Shown: positions 1-9,263, counted from the stretch's first letter. The stretch: 64,000 bases of DNA from JAKVAV01 sp964651785 (GCA_964651785.1 CAZYWJ010000007.1:1-64000), one strand, 5' to 3'. Notes: generated from the letters alone by a model not told the origin. Numbers and translations: made by a program.

Positions 1-310
<310 letters not shown>

Positions 311-401
311 ATTCTGAAATTAACCAATACGTCAATCTTATTAGGTTGTATTCGCCAATGGGCGAATCGGAGAGCAGAACACCGCTCCCCAGCCTTTCAG
401 C

Positions 402-511
<110 letters not shown>

Positions 512-520
512 TTAATTAAG

Positions 521-551
521 AACCCCGTAGTTTCGACTACGGGGTTTTTTT
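521..551 (+). terminator. Intrinsic terminator of the rRNA operon
   Basis: A perfect 11-bp stem (521-531 with 536-546) closes on a TTCG tetraloop at 532-535 and runs into seven T at 545-551. It sits ten bases after the 5S gene and is the clearest terminator in the window. Confidence 0.95.
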
Positions 552-701
552 ATGTTCTGAAAAGCTGCTCCAGCCAATAATTGTAAATAATCAAGCCGAT
601 GATTCACACCTCTTACAATTCCAACCATAACGATTTTAAAGTGCAGATAAATCCTAAGGAGGGGTTTGCATTTCATTATATTTCAGGAAAACCTAAATGC
701 C

Positions 702-1601
702 ATGTTCCGAAAAGTCCTCCTCTTCCCTGTATTTATTCTTTATTCTTTTAGTTCCCTCGGTCAAGATCTTTGGCCTCATGAAAATGCCGAATGGTGGTTT
801 GAATTGGGACCTTGGCTTTATAATCCTTCTATTGAGCATCGTTATGTTGATGGCGATACTCTAATAAATAATGTGAACTGTACGCGAATAACCTCAGACC
901 GTTACTGGTCATACAATCCGAATTCCAATGACTTAAACTTACATGCTACAAATGAGGAATTTGTCTATTTTAACGGTGACACGCTCTTTTGGTGGAAATT
1001 CGATGCCTTTTATCCACTATTATGTTTTAATGCAGAGCCAGGTGATAGCTGGTTCCCTCTTCCGGAAAATGAAGAATTAGGTTGCGAATATAATCCTGTA
1101 ACGGTCGAAAGCACTGAGATGGTTTTTTACAATGGAGAGCCATTCCGGCAGGTGACGATTTCTGAGTTTGATGAGCAGTCATCAACATTTTATTGGGGTG
1201 GTTCCTTTGACGAAAGAACCTTTTGGAGGAGTTTCGACTATCCGGCTTACAATGCTTGTGGAAGCATTGTTGAGTGGTTTACCTACATTTTCAGATGCTA
1301 TAGTGATACGGAGTTATGGATAAATGAATCAGGTGGAGCATGTAATGCACCTCTTTCTGCGAGCGCTTTAGTTAATCGCTCCTCTTTTCATATTTATCCG
1401 AATCCGATAGAACCCGGTCAAGAATTGAAGACAGAAGGAGCTCAAGTTCTTTCTATTGTATCACTGACCGGTCAAAGACTTTATTTCGAGAGTGGCAAGA
1501 GTGATTATACTGTCCCAGTAGGTTTAGAGAGAGGTGTATACTTAATTGAATTGGTTCTTCCATCCGGTGATTACATCCGATCTAAGCTTTTGGTTCGATA
1601 G
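702..1601 (+). CDS. Secreted protein with T9SS type A sorting domain
   Basis: This 299-residue protein has an N-terminal signal peptide (FRKVLLFPVFILYSF, likely cleaved after SLGQ). Its middle is rich in Trp, Tyr and Phe and matches no family I recognise. The last 70 residues form a type IX secretion C-terminal domain: IYPNP, then GQRLYF, GVYLIEL and the terminal KLLVR. It should be exported through the inner membrane by Sec and through the outer membrane by T9SS. The ATG at 702 is chosen because it places the signal peptide at the N-terminus; an upstream TTG at 666 would add twelve residues. A TATATTTC box at 677-684 could be its promoter. The 3' end overlaps the convergent hydroxylase gene by 20 bases. 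Substrate or role is unknown. Confidence 0.85.
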   Translation: MFRKVLLFPVFILYSFSSLGQDLWPHENAEWWFELGPWLYNPSIEHRYVDGDTLINNVNCTRITSDRYWSYNPNSNDLNLHATNEEFVYFNGDTLFWWKFDAFYPLLCFNAEPGDSWFPLPENEELGCEYNPVTVESTEMVFYNGEPFRQVTISEFDEQSSTFYWGGSFDERTFWRSFDYPAYNACGSIVEWFTYIFRCYSDTELWINESGGACNAPLSASALVNRSSFHIYPNPIEPGQELKTEGAQVLSIVSLTGQRLYFESGKSDYTVPVGLERGVYLIELVLPSGDYIRSKLLVR

Positions 1602-2517
1602 TTTTTTTTGTCAACAAGGTCATAGAATCTTTTTCGGATTTAACTGCTTTTCGGCGGAAGCCGTATACAAACTGGCCTCCGAAATCTTTAGGGAATTCTT
1701 CCACTCCCGGAAATCCTAACTTTATTTCACCATTTTTCGAATCAGGAATGGATGCAGTTCCAAATAAATAATCCCAAAGACTTAGAGAAATACCGTAGTT
1801 CATTCCGTGAACACGATCTTTAGGTAAATGGTACACATGGTGCCATAAGTGCATTACGGGATTGTTGAAAATGTATTTCAAGGGACCATATGTCAGTTTA
1901 ATATTGGCATGGTTTAAATGTCCGATAGAGATGGCGGCAAAGTGAACGATGTAAGCTTGTTCCGGCTCAAAGCCCCCGATGATCATTACTCCAAGTGTCT
2001 TGAGCGGCTTGTAAAGAATGTTTTCCATCCAATGGAAACGAAGGTGAGCTGCAAATCCCATTTCAACCACCGAGTGATGAACCTTATGAAATTGCCAAAA
2101 AAGAGGAACGCGATGGAGCAGGATATGAGTAAACCATTGCACAAAATCCAGAGTGACGAAAAAGATAAGCAGTTGCCAAATCATATCCAATCCGCTCATA
2201 TCGATAAGTGAGAGTGATTCTATCGTTATTCCAAATTCTCCAAACGCTTTCTCAAGTATGGAATAAACACCGGTGATGACAATAGCAAAAACAAAGAAGT
2301 TGAAGAACATATAAAATACATCCAGCCAGAAGTCTTTACGAAATAAGCCTTGAGACTTACGCCACGGAAATAGAATTTCCAAACCCCAAATAATAAGTGA
2401 GATGATAATTAATCCCCAGAAATAATTTGTGTACCATGGCACTTGAAATATAATCGAATTCCATGTCCAGCGGGCGGTATCTGTAAGGGATTGGATGAAT
2501 AGTTCGACGAATTCCAT
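1582..2517 (-). CDS. Sterol desaturase / fatty acid hydroxylase family membrane protein
   Basis: This 311-residue integral membrane protein carries the histidine clusters of the fatty acid hydroxylase superfamily: HILLH at 131-135, HKVHH at 144-148, HLNH at 200-203 and HLWHH at 223-227. In this family the histidines bind a di-iron centre that hydroxylates or desaturates lipids. Hydrophobic segments cover roughly residues 33-50, 66-87 and 113-130. The actual substrate cannot be read from sequence; a hydroxylated membrane lipid or carotenoid is possible. A TAACTTTG box lies 65 bases upstream on the minus strand (2590-2583). The gene stands alone and overlaps the convergent T9SS cargo gene at its 3' end. 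Confidence 0.88.
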   Translation of the reverse strand: MEFVELFIQSLTDTARWTWNSIIFQVPWYTNYFWGLIIISLIIWGLEILFPWRKSQGLFRKDFWLDVFYMFFNFFVFAIVITGVYSILEKAFGEFGITIESLSLIDMSGLDMIWQLLIFFVTLDFVQWFTHILLHRVPLFWQFHKVHHSVVEMGFAAHLRFHWMENILYKPLKTLGVMIIGGFEPEQAYIVHFAAISIGHLNHANIKLTYGPLKYIFNNPVMHLWHHVYHLPKDRVHGMNYGISLSLWDYLFGTASIPDSKNGEIKLGFPGVEEFPKDFGGQFVYGFRRKAVKSEKDSMTLLTKKTIEPKA

Positions 2518-2582
2518 TATGCGTATTTGTTCCTGCCGTTATGCTCTTAGTGGATGATCAGGTGTATCGTAAAATATTTAGA

Positions 2583-2590
2583 CAAAGTTA
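2583..2590 (-). promoter_or_regulatory. Candidate -7 box for the hydroxylase gene
   Basis: TAACTTTG on the minus strand fits the Bacteroidota TAnnTTTG consensus. It lies 65 bases before the ATG at 2517. No clear -33 element was seen, so this is tentative. Confidence 0.4.
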
Positions 2591-2676
2591 AAGCATTGCA
2601 TATTCCATAACGTGACTGAGGTTACTGCTGAACGAACTCGGTAATTTCGCTTTTCAAGTTAATTCAGAATCAGTTT

Positions 2677-2705
2677 TTTGAAACAGATCATTTCAGTTAT
2701 TTTTG
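2677..2705 (+). promoter_or_regulatory. Bacteroidota-type promoter
   Basis: TTTG at 2677-2680, a 17-base spacer and TATTTTTG at 2698-2705 match the Bacteroidota primary sigma consensus. It lies 22 bases before the ATG at 2728 and should drive the outer-membrane protein/lipoprotein pair. Confidence 0.7.
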
Positions 2706-2727
2706 AACACCTTTGGTATGCACGGCG

Positions 2728-3417
2728 ATGAGAGATTTTGAAAAACATAAAGTCACTACCCAACGAAGCCTTAAAGTATGGCTCTATAGCTTATCGCTTT
2801 TTTTCATTTGCTCGGTTTTCTCGAAATCAGGATTGGGTCAACTCTATATTGATGTGCCTCTTCAAATGGATTTTTATAGAACCAATTCTACTGACTTGGA
2901 TTTTTCGAGACGGGGTGTAATTGTAAATCCCACTATAGGTTTTACAATTACAGATTTTGATTCTTCAAGATTTGAGTTGTCTAATGGCTTTGGAGTTTAC
3001 TATTCGAAATTCAACCAAGATGTGGGAGATGATTCGTTTTACTATCAACGTGTAGGTATCATAAACTACAATGTTCAAGCCTATTATCAGCTATTGCAAA
3101 ATGTAAAGGTCGGATTTGGCGGCTCTGTCGGAGTATATGGTACTACCCTTGGAAAATTGATTAAAATCGATATTGATAATACATCTGATAAAAGTGATCG
3201 ACTGGGAAAAGGATTCAGATCTTACAATATTGGCAACTTCTTGGAAGTTCGGTATTCCTTTTCTCCACTATTTTCATTGGGTACCAAATTCACCTATTGG
3301 TACATACCCCAATTGAAATACAGGACAGTGAGTGAACTGGGAAAATTTAGCGATTATAAGACTGACCTTTTCACTTCAAGACTCGAGTTTTCAATCAGAT
3401 TTGATTTAAACCGATGA
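2728..3417 (+). CDS. Predicted outer-membrane beta-barrel protein, unknown function
   Basis: This protein of about 229 residues starts with a signal peptide (VWLYSLSLFFICSVF, then SGLGQ). The rest shows the alternating polar and hydrophobic strands and aromatic residues typical of small outer-membrane barrels, ending RLEFSIRFDLNR, a plausible final strand. I do not recognise a named family. The ATG at 2728 is preferred over an upstream TTG at 2713 because it follows the promoter at 2677-2705 and keeps the signal peptide near the start. The stop overlaps the start of the following lipoprotein gene as ATGA, so the two are probably co-translated and may work together at the outer membrane. Confidence 0.7.
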   Translation: MRDFEKHKVTTQRSLKVWLYSLSLFFICSVFSKSGLGQLYIDVPLQMDFYRTNSTDLDFSRRGVIVNPTIGFTITDFDSSRFELSNGFGVYYSKFNQDVGDDSFYYQRVGIINYNVQAYYQLLQNVKVGFGGSVGVYGTTLGKLIKIDIDNTSDKSDRLGKGFRSYNIGNFLEVRYSFSPLFSLGTKFTYWYIPQLKYRTVSELGKFSDYKTDLFTSRLEFSIRFDLNR

Positions 3418-4052
3418 AAATGAAAAGAAGTGCTTTTCTTGGAATGATCCTTCTGCTAATGAGCTGTACGGTAAATGATAGTTCATTCATCCATGATCCG
3501 TTCGATCCACGTTTACCGCAATACTCAGAGGAAGGAGCCAACACTGCAGCGGCTGTGGTTGACGGAGGTATTTGGAAATCGCGTAAAGCCTTTAATTATG
3601 GGTTATATGGTTATTACGATACATCGGGAGACATCCGATTCAACTATTATCACCCTGATTCTACGGATGGCATCGGAACGCTTATTATTTTTGAAAAAGG
3701 CGTTTTCCAAAGAGATGGAGTTGAACAGAAATTATCAATCGGATTTTTTATAGACAAAACCATACAAAGTCCTGACGATTTGAATCAGTTAGAAGGTCTG
3801 GAAATTCAATTGGACGGACTTGCAAACTTCGGTCAAGCTTTTCTAAACTCCGATTATCCGCAAGTTGACTCATTGCACAAAGGAATAGGCAAATTAATTA
3901 TAAGAGATATTGGTATAAACGAGACAGACAACATCTATATCTCCGGAACTTTCGGCTTCAAAATGCCCGAAGAATCCACAATAAGAGAAGTGTACTCAGG
4001 TCGATTTGACTACGAAGTAGGTGACGAGAACTTTTTTGAACTTATTGAATAA
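3414..4052 (+). CDS. Predicted lipoprotein, unknown function
   Basis: This 212-residue protein has a short signal peptide ending in a lipobox (LLMSC), so it should be lipid-anchored through that cysteine. The mature part has no recognised domain; it contains several beta-rich stretches and residues that fit a secreted beta-sandwich. Translation starts on an ATGA overlap with the preceding barrel protein, a sign of coupling. A second ATG two codons later (3420) is possible. It ends five bases before the convergent GATase-like gene. Confidence 0.72.
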   Translation: MKMKRSAFLGMILLLMSCTVNDSSFIHDPFDPRLPQYSEEGANTAAAVVDGGIWKSRKAFNYGLYGYYDTSGDIRFNYYHPDSTDGIGTLIIFEKGVFQRDGVEQKLSIGFFIDKTIQSPDDLNQLEGLEIQLDGLANFGQAFLNSDYPQVDSLHKGIGKLIIRDIGINETDNIYISGTFGFKMPEESTIREVYSGRFDYEVGDENFFELIE

Positions 4053-4057
4053 CCTTA

Positions 4058-5335
4058 TTAAGTCTTCTGATGCTTCTTTTTCGCAGCCGGAAACAAAATA
4101 TTGTTCAAGATTAATCTATAACCGGGGCTGTTTGGGTGAAGATTTAAATCCGTTGGCGGATCACCCACACGGTGCTGATAGTCTTCGGGATCGTGTCCGG
4201 CATAAAAAGTCCATTGCCCTTTTCCCATCGTTCCATGAATGTACTTGACGGTACCCTGTGCTTTGCTCTCGCCCATTATCAAGATGTCACTTTTCACGTA
4301 TTGCTTCTTGAAAGCCGTTGTTTGCCCCATAAATCCTTTTACCACAGAGCGGTGATTTTGAGTGAGCATGGTAGGCACCACATCCCATTTTGCTGAAAAG
4401 TCAAAAAGAGTGAAGAAGTCCTGAGTCTGCGGAACTTTTCCGTGAATATCCGTGGCGTCAATACTCGAAAATTCATAAACCAAAGGATCCCTCTCCAGTT
4501 GAAAATCATGGAACGCGAAAGTTTGAGTAAAATCCAATTTAGATTGAGCGGCGGGGTCGGCCGCATCACCGTCGTACATACTCTCGGCGATGTCGGTGTT
4601 TTGAGCAGCCAAAGCGATATCGTAAGAATCCGTGCCCGAGCACATGGTAAAAAGGTACCCACCCCCGGCGACGTACTCTTTGATTTTCTGTGCTACCGCA
4701 AGTTTTAATTCCGAAACTTTTTCAAATCCCATCTTAGCAGCGTCGGCTTCGGCATCGCGCACCTGCTCTTGATACCAAGCGGCATTTTTATAGCTACGGT
4801 AAAATTTACCGTACTGTCCCGTAAAATCTTCGTGATGCAAGTGTAGCCAATCATATTTGGGTAGTGAAAGATTTAAAATTTCCTTATCATAAATCACATC
4901 ATACGGTATTTCAGCGTAAGCCATTACCAAGGTTACGGCATCATCCCACGGCTGTTTTGACTTCGGACTGTACACCGCAATTTTGGGCGCCTTCTCCAAT
5001 TTTACGACTTCCATATTTGCCTCAGGGTCGGCAATCTCTCTCAAAATATTGTTCGCCTGCACATCAGCTATCACTTGATACGAAACTCCCCGAATTACGC
5101 ATTCCTCTTCAATCGTTTTGTACTGATCGATTAAGAAACTTCCACCTTTGTAATTTAAAAGCCACTGTACTTCAATATCATTTTGTAATACCCAGTAGGC
5201 GATACCATATGCCTTCATATGGTTTTTCTGCGTTTCATCCATGTTGATTAAAATTTTGGCGGCTGAGCTACTTAAAGTCAAAACCAAAAAACCAATCGAC
5301 ACAAGAACCTTTTTAAAAGGGCGAGTCTTCGTCAT
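4058..5335 (-). CDS. Secreted protein called asparagine synthetase B in relatives; looks like a class I GATase-like fold
   Basis: The protein is about 425 residues with a signal peptide (KKVLVSIGFLVLTLSSSAA). Conserved-looking blocks are ILINMDETQKNHMKAYGIA near the N-terminus, IAVYSPKSKQPWDDAV, LHLHHEDFTG and GGGYLFTMCSGTDSYDIAL. From memory, close relatives in Flavobacteriia carry the name asparagine synthetase B, but I see no PP-loop synthetase domain and no N-terminal catalytic Cys. The FTMCSG turn after a GGGY strand resembles a nucleophile elbow of class I glutamine-amidotransferase-like proteins, which is my inference. The ATG at 5335 is chosen to put the signal peptide first; it overlaps the end of dnaB by 23 bases, suggesting co-transcription from dnaB. 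Confidence 0.7.
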   Translation of the reverse strand: MTKTRPFKKVLVSIGFLVLTLSSSAAKILINMDETQKNHMKAYGIAYWVLQNDIEVQWLLNYKGGSFLIDQYKTIEEECVIRGVSYQVIADVQANNILREIADPEANMEVVKLEKAPKIAVYSPKSKQPWDDAVTLVMAYAEIPYDVIYDKEILNLSLPKYDWLHLHHEDFTGQYGKFYRSYKNAAWYQEQVRDAEADAAKMGFEKVSELKLAVAQKIKEYVAGGGYLFTMCSGTDSYDIALAAQNTDIAESMYDGDAADPAAQSKLDFTQTFAFHDFQLERDPLVYEFSSIDATDIHGKVPQTQDFFTLFDFSAKWDVVPTMLTQNHRSVVKGFMGQTTAFKKQYVKSDILIMGESKAQGTVKYIHGTMGKGQWTFYAGHDPEDYQHRVGDPPTDLNLHPNSPGYRLILNNILFPAAKKKHQKT

Positions 5336-6854
5336 TGTCTTTTTTGAAAAAATCATCTTCACTATTGTCATTCATGCGCGATTGCATCGTGATGGTTTGG
5401 AACTGATCAAACCCCGAGCCGGAAGGCAGACTATTCGGTTCGTCATAAACGGTTTCCAAATTCTCAAATTTCGCAAAGTCCTTCACAAACTTCAAGGATA
5501 CCGTGTCCAAGGCTCCGTTTCGGTGTTTGGCAATGATCACCTGACCGATTCCCAACAACGAATTACCTTCTTCATCCTGATCCAAATCATAGTATTCGGG
5601 ACGGTAGATGAAGGATACAATATCAGCATCTTGCTCGATCGCTCCCGATTCACGTAGGTCAGAAAGCATCGGTTTTTTGTCACCGCCTCTCGTCTCCACC
5701 GCACGACTCAACTGAGATAGGGCTATGATCGGAATATTCAATTCTTTAGCAATCGTCTTAATAGAACGCGAAATGGTAGAGATTTCTTGTTCACGGTTTC
5801 CTTTGTCGCTACCGGCCGTCATAAGCTGCAAGTAATCGACGATGATCATCTGAATGTCGTGCTTTGACTTCAGTCGACGAGCCTTTGCTCGAAGTTCAAA
5901 TACAGATAGCGACGGTGTATCATCGATAAAAATCGGAGCAGTACTTAGCTTTTTAATACGGGTGTGAAGTTGGGTGAACTCGTGGTCTTCCAAATTTCCT
6001 TTTCGGATTTTCTCTCCTTTAATGCCCGTTTCGGAAGAAATTAATCGATTCACCAACTGAATGGAGCTCATCTCCAAACTGAAAATGGCCACGGGCAAAT
6101 TGAAATCGACCGCGATATTTCGAGCCATCGAGATTACGAAAGCGGTCTTTCCCATACCGGGACGTGCCGCGATGATGATCATATCAGACTTTTGCCAACC
6201 CGAAGTGATTCGATCGAGCGCGTGGAATCCCGAAGGAACTCCACTCACTCCGTCCACATTTTTCTTGGCAGCTTCAATGTTTTCAATAGCTTGCTTGATC
6301 ACATCGCTCATGGTATCGTATTCCTTTCGGATATTTCCCTGAGCCACCGTGAAGAGGTCTCGCTCGGCTTTATCTAAAAGGTCAAATACATCCGTGCTTT
6401 CCTCATAAGCCTCGCGAATGGTGTCGGAAGAAATGCGAATAAGTTCGCGAAGAATGTGCTTCTGCGAAATGATTCGAGCGTGAAATTGAATATTCGCCGA
6501 GCTCGCAACGCGATTGGTCAGGAAACTAATGTAATAAGCCCCGCCTACGATTTCCAATTCTCCCTTCTTTCGTAATTCGGCTGTGACCGTAAGAATATCG
6601 ATAGGCTCAGACCGCTGAAACAAATCGTGAATCGCTTCGAAAATCTTTTGATGACTTTCTTTGTAAAAAGATTCCGGCTTTAGAATATCAATAACCTCAT
6701 TCACCGCCTCGCGCTCTAACATCAAGGCACCCAAAACGGCCTCTTCCAAGTCTACAGCCTGGGGAGGGATTTTACCGAGTTCATTGTTTTGTATGGGAGG
6801 TTTGGCCACCGATTTGCGCCAATTGTCAGTCTTTTTTTGCGAAATTTCTTCCAT
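5313..6854 (-). CDS. dnaB: Replicative DNA helicase DnaB
   Basis: The 513-residue protein is the hexameric helicase that unwinds DNA at the replication fork. The N-terminal DnaB domain (PPQAVDLEEAVLGALM at about 30-45) is followed by the RecA-like ATPase domain with Walker A RPGMGKTAF at 231-239 and Walker B IIVDYLQL at 337-344. A short acidic Ser/Asp-rich tail ends the protein. No intein or insertion is visible, and length is normal. A TACCTTTG box ends four bases before the ATG, so the transcript may be leaderless. The start of the GATase-like gene lies inside the 3' end of dnaB. Confidence 0.97.
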   Translation of the reverse strand: MEEISQKKTDNWRKSVAKPPIQNNELGKIPPQAVDLEEAVLGALMLEREAVNEVIDILKPESFYKESHQKIFEAIHDLFQRSEPIDILTVTAELRKKGELEIVGGAYYISFLTNRVASSANIQFHARIISQKHILRELIRISSDTIREAYEESTDVFDLLDKAERDLFTVAQGNIRKEYDTMSDVIKQAIENIEAAKKNVDGVSGVPSGFHALDRITSGWQKSDMIIIAARPGMGKTAFVISMARNIAVDFNLPVAIFSLEMSSIQLVNRLISSETGIKGEKIRKGNLEDHEFTQLHTRIKKLSTAPIFIDDTPSLSVFELRAKARRLKSKHDIQMIIVDYLQLMTAGSDKGNREQEISTISRSIKTIAKELNIPIIALSQLSRAVETRGGDKKPMLSDLRESGAIEQDADIVSFIYRPEYYDLDQDEEGNSLLGIGQVIIAKHRNGALDTVSLKFVKDFAKFENLETVYDEPNSLPSGSGFDQFQTITMQSRMNDNSEDDFFKKDNDEDSPF

Positions 6855-6858
6855 TATT

Positions 6859-6866
6859 CAAAGGTA
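6859..6866 (-). promoter_or_regulatory. -7 box of dnaB, four bases from the ATG
   Basis: TACCTTTG on the minus strand fits TAnnTTTG and leaves four bases before the start codon at 6854. A TTG lies 14 bases further up, shorter than the usual spacer. Confidence 0.6.
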
Positions 6867-6887
6867 CAATCTCTATTGCTCAAGCCC

Positions 6888-6895
6888 TATATTTG
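6888..6895 (+). promoter_or_regulatory. -7 box for the lipoprotein gene at 6908
   Basis: TATATTTG fits TAnnTTTG and lies 12 bases before the ATG at 6908. It shares a short divergent region with the dnaB box. No -33 element is clear. Confidence 0.5.
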
Positions 6896-6907
6896 GTTGA
6901 TCAGGAT

Positions 6908-8224
6908 ATGAAAAGTTTTAAGAAACGGTTCTCAACATATGTTCATACCGCCGTGATGATTTTTGCAATCGTCACGCTATCATCATGTAAAGATGATGAA
7001 GATGAAGTGTCCCCGCGGGTCACCATTCAGTTACCGTTCGAAAATCAAGTTTTTTCATCTATTGATACAATTGAAGCATCAGCTACCATAACGGATAATG
7101 AGCAGTTAACATCTGTTGAATTGGAAATTCTCGATTTGGATTTTAATCAGGTTGCTACCAAGCAGAGCTATCCTGCTTCAGGAACTACATTCAATTTTGG
7201 TCAGTTTTTTCCAATCGATGCTCCGCAATTGCCAACAGGTGATTATTATTTGGCTTTTCGAGCCAATGACGGCAGTAACGTGGGTTCAGGTTTTGTGAAA
7301 ATTAAGATCAACGCCATTCCCCGAGAGCTTGAGGGTGTGACCATTCTTACAACAGAGAGCAATCAGTCATATTTGTATTACCGGAAGGCAGACGAAAATG
7401 AATTTGAGGTTGTTACCAATTTCTTTTCAGATGCCGTGGGAGGAGGTTTGAATTACCGAGAAAATATTTTTGCCACGGCCGGGGGGGAAGCAGGTGAGGC
7501 CGTGTTTTTAGAAACTGAAGAGTATTCAACCATTTCTTCTTTACCCGGTTTCGGAATGCCGGGCACTTCGTACTTTTTGTCGGTAGATTACCATGAAAAC
7601 TTGGAGCAATTTACCGTAACCAATCGCGAAGGGCGAATCAGAGTATTTGATAAAAATGCTTTTCCCATCTTAGGTTTTGATGGGTTGACGGGCTTTTTGC
7701 CTTTGGAAGTTTTTGAATCCGAGGATGGCTACTTCCTTTCGGAGAAGGAACTTTCGGGACCGCTCTATGCATTCACTGCTTATTCTTTTCAGGGATTGCT
7801 GTTAGACAATTATCCGGTTGCAGGGGAAGTTAAAGGACTCTACGATCGCAATCAGAACGAAAAGTATGTTTGGGTAGATGATCCTGAAGGTCTTGAACTC
7901 AGATTATTGAACGTATCTACCGAGTTTTTATCACTTCCCTATGAAAGGCCGGGTGAGCGCTTGAGCGATGTTGTGCGAATAGACCAAAACAGTTTTATTC
8001 TGAGTACTTCGGAAGGATTACTTCGTTACAATTACAGCAATGGCGGGACTATTCCGCTTTCTGATTCAGCCCCTCAAGGAAAATTGTTTTTTGACGATTT
8101 AAACCAACTGATATACCTCACTCAAGGCACGACCTGCTCAATTTATGGAATTGACGGAAGTCTCTTGAATGAATTCTCGTTTCCGCGCGAAATAAAATAT
8201 GTTGGATTCGATTACAATCGTTAG
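6908..8224 (+). CDS. Predicted lipoprotein with Ig-like and beta-rich C-terminal region
   Basis: This protein of about 438 residues has a type II signal peptide with lipobox LSSC, then an acidic linker (KDDEDE) typical of surface-exposed Bacteroidota lipoproteins. Residues of roughly 30-140 resemble an Ig-like domain (VTIQLPFENQVFSS, ASATITDNEQLTSVELEI). The remaining 300 residues show repeated short beta strands such as YSFQGLLLDNYPV and YNYSNGGTIPL that could form a beta-propeller; this is inference. Function is unknown. The ATG at 6908 is preferred to the TTG at 6893, which lies within the promoter box. Its stop shares the tetranucleotide TTAG with the convergent accA stop. Confidence 0.7.
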   Translation: MKSFKKRFSTYVHTAVMIFAIVTLSSCKDDEDEVSPRVTIQLPFENQVFSSIDTIEASATITDNEQLTSVELEILDLDFNQVATKQSYPASGTTFNFGQFFPIDAPQLPTGDYYLAFRANDGSNVGSGFVKIKINAIPRELEGVTILTTESNQSYLYYRKADENEFEVVTNFFSDAVGGGLNYRENIFATAGGEAGEAVFLETEEYSTISSLPGFGMPGTSYFLSVDYHENLEQFTVTNREGRIRVFDKNAFPILGFDGLTGFLPLEVFESEDGYFLSEKELSGPLYAFTAYSFQGLLLDNYPVAGEVKGLYDRNQNEKYVWVDDPEGLELRLLNVSTEFLSLPYERPGERLSDVVRIDQNSFILSTSEGLLRYNYSNGGTIPLSDSAPQGKLFFDDLNQLIYLTQGTTCSIYGIDGSLLNEFSFPREIKYVGFDYNR

Positions 8225-9174
8225 GAAGTCACTCCCATTTTGGAAAACTTGGTTATTCTGGATTTCACCAACTTATCAATCGGTGTGGGTTGAAGTTTTT
8301 CCAAGTTTTTCAGGATGGCCTCTTTCACATTTTTAAAAGTGGTATCCCTGTCGGTATGCGCACCACCCAAAGGCTCTTTAATGATTCCGTCAATTAATTT
8401 GTTCTTCAACATGTCTGTTGAAGTCAATTTCAAAGCTTCGGCTGCTTCGACCTTATGGTCCCAGTTTCGCCATAAAATCGTTGAGCAGTTTTCGGGAGAA
8501 ATCACCGAATACCAAGAATTCTCCAACATCAATACTTTGTCGCCTACTCCTATCCCCAATGCGCCACCCGAAGCTCCTTCACCTATGATAACACAGATAA
8601 TCGGTACTTTAAGTTTGGCCATTTCATAAAGATTTCTTGCGATGGCTTCTCCTTGTCCGCGTTCTTCCGCTTCTAAGCCGGGAAATGCACCGGGAGTGTC
8701 AATAAGCGTAACCACAGGGATGTTGAACTTCTCAGCCAACTTCATCAATCGAAGTGCTTTCCGATAGCCTTCAGGATTTGGCATACCGAAATTTCTGTAC
8801 TGACGCATCTTGGTATTGATACCTTTCTGCTGCCCGACAAACATCACGGTTTTTCCGTCTATTTTTCCCAAACCGCCTACCATGGCTTTGTCGTCTTTTA
8901 CATTACGGTCGCCGTGCAATTCGATAAAAGTTCCGTCTGTCAGGTACTCAATGTAGTGAAGGGTGTAAGGCCTTTCGGGATGGCGAGAGACTTGAACCCG
9001 CTGCCAGGGCGTAAGGTTTTGATAGATGTCTTTTCGCTTTTTCTGAATCTTTTTTTCCAAATCGCGAATGGACTTTGTCATGTCCACTTCACCTTTGTCG
9101 GAGATTTCTTTTGCCTTCTCCAGTTGCTCCATTAATTCGCCGATAGGCTCTTCAAAATCGAGTAATACTGCCAT
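8221..9174 (-). CDS. accA: Acetyl-CoA carboxylase carboxyltransferase subunit alpha
   Basis: The 317-residue AccA, with AccD, transfers the carboxyl group from carboxybiotin to acetyl-CoA to give malonyl-CoA, the first committed step of fatty acid synthesis. Diagnostic parts are the N-terminal helical region (LDFEEPIGELMEQLEKAKE), ELHGDRNVKDDKAMVGG, VTLIDTPGAFPGLEAEERGQ and GEGASGGALGIGVGD of the crotonase-like fold. Length matches the family. accD is not in the window. A TAACTTTG promoter box lies 44 bases upstream in the region shared with the divergent ispE gene. Confidence 0.97.
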   Translation of the reverse strand: MAVLLDFEEPIGELMEQLEKAKEISDKGEVDMTKSIRDLEKKIQKKRKDIYQNLTPWQRVQVSRHPERPYTLHYIEYLTDGTFIELHGDRNVKDDKAMVGGLGKIDGKTVMFVGQQKGINTKMRQYRNFGMPNPEGYRKALRLMKLAEKFNIPVVTLIDTPGAFPGLEAEERGQGEAIARNLYEMAKLKVPIICVIIGEGASGGALGIGVGDKVLMLENSWYSVISPENCSTILWRNWDHKVEAAEALKLTSTDMLKNKLIDGIIKEPLGGAHTDRDTTFKNVKEAILKNLEKLQPTPIDKLVKSRITKFSKMGVTS

Positions 9175-9218
9175 AATCTCTTTCTTGGATTTTCGAAAGT
9201 ACGATTTAAATCAAAAGG

Positions 9219-9247
9219 CAAAGTTAAGAAGGTTTTTCAGCGCGAAA
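9219..9247 (-). promoter_or_regulatory. Promoter of accA
   Basis: On the minus strand TTTC (9247-9244), 17 bases and TAACTTTG (9226-9219) approximate the Bacteroidota consensus. The leader would be about 40 bases. Confidence 0.5.
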
Positions 9248-9251
9248 GCGA

Positions 9252-9259
9252 CATATTTG
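9252..9259 (+). promoter_or_regulatory. -7-like box of ispE, four bases from the ATG
   Basis: CATATTTG differs from TAnnTTTG only at the first base and leaves four bases before the ispE ATG at 9264. The placement is the same as in other genes of the window. Confidence 0.45.
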
Positions 9260-9263
9260 CCTC

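Noticed and set aside
656..668. AAGGAGG-like Shine-Dalgarno sequence before TTG 666
   Set aside because: The spacing to the TTG is too short, the ATG at 702 fits the signal peptide better, and the rest of the window shows no Shine-Dalgarno use.
1918..2211. 97-codon ORF on the plus strand
   Set aside because: It lies fully inside the fatty acid hydroxylase gene on the other strand, which has clear family motifs.
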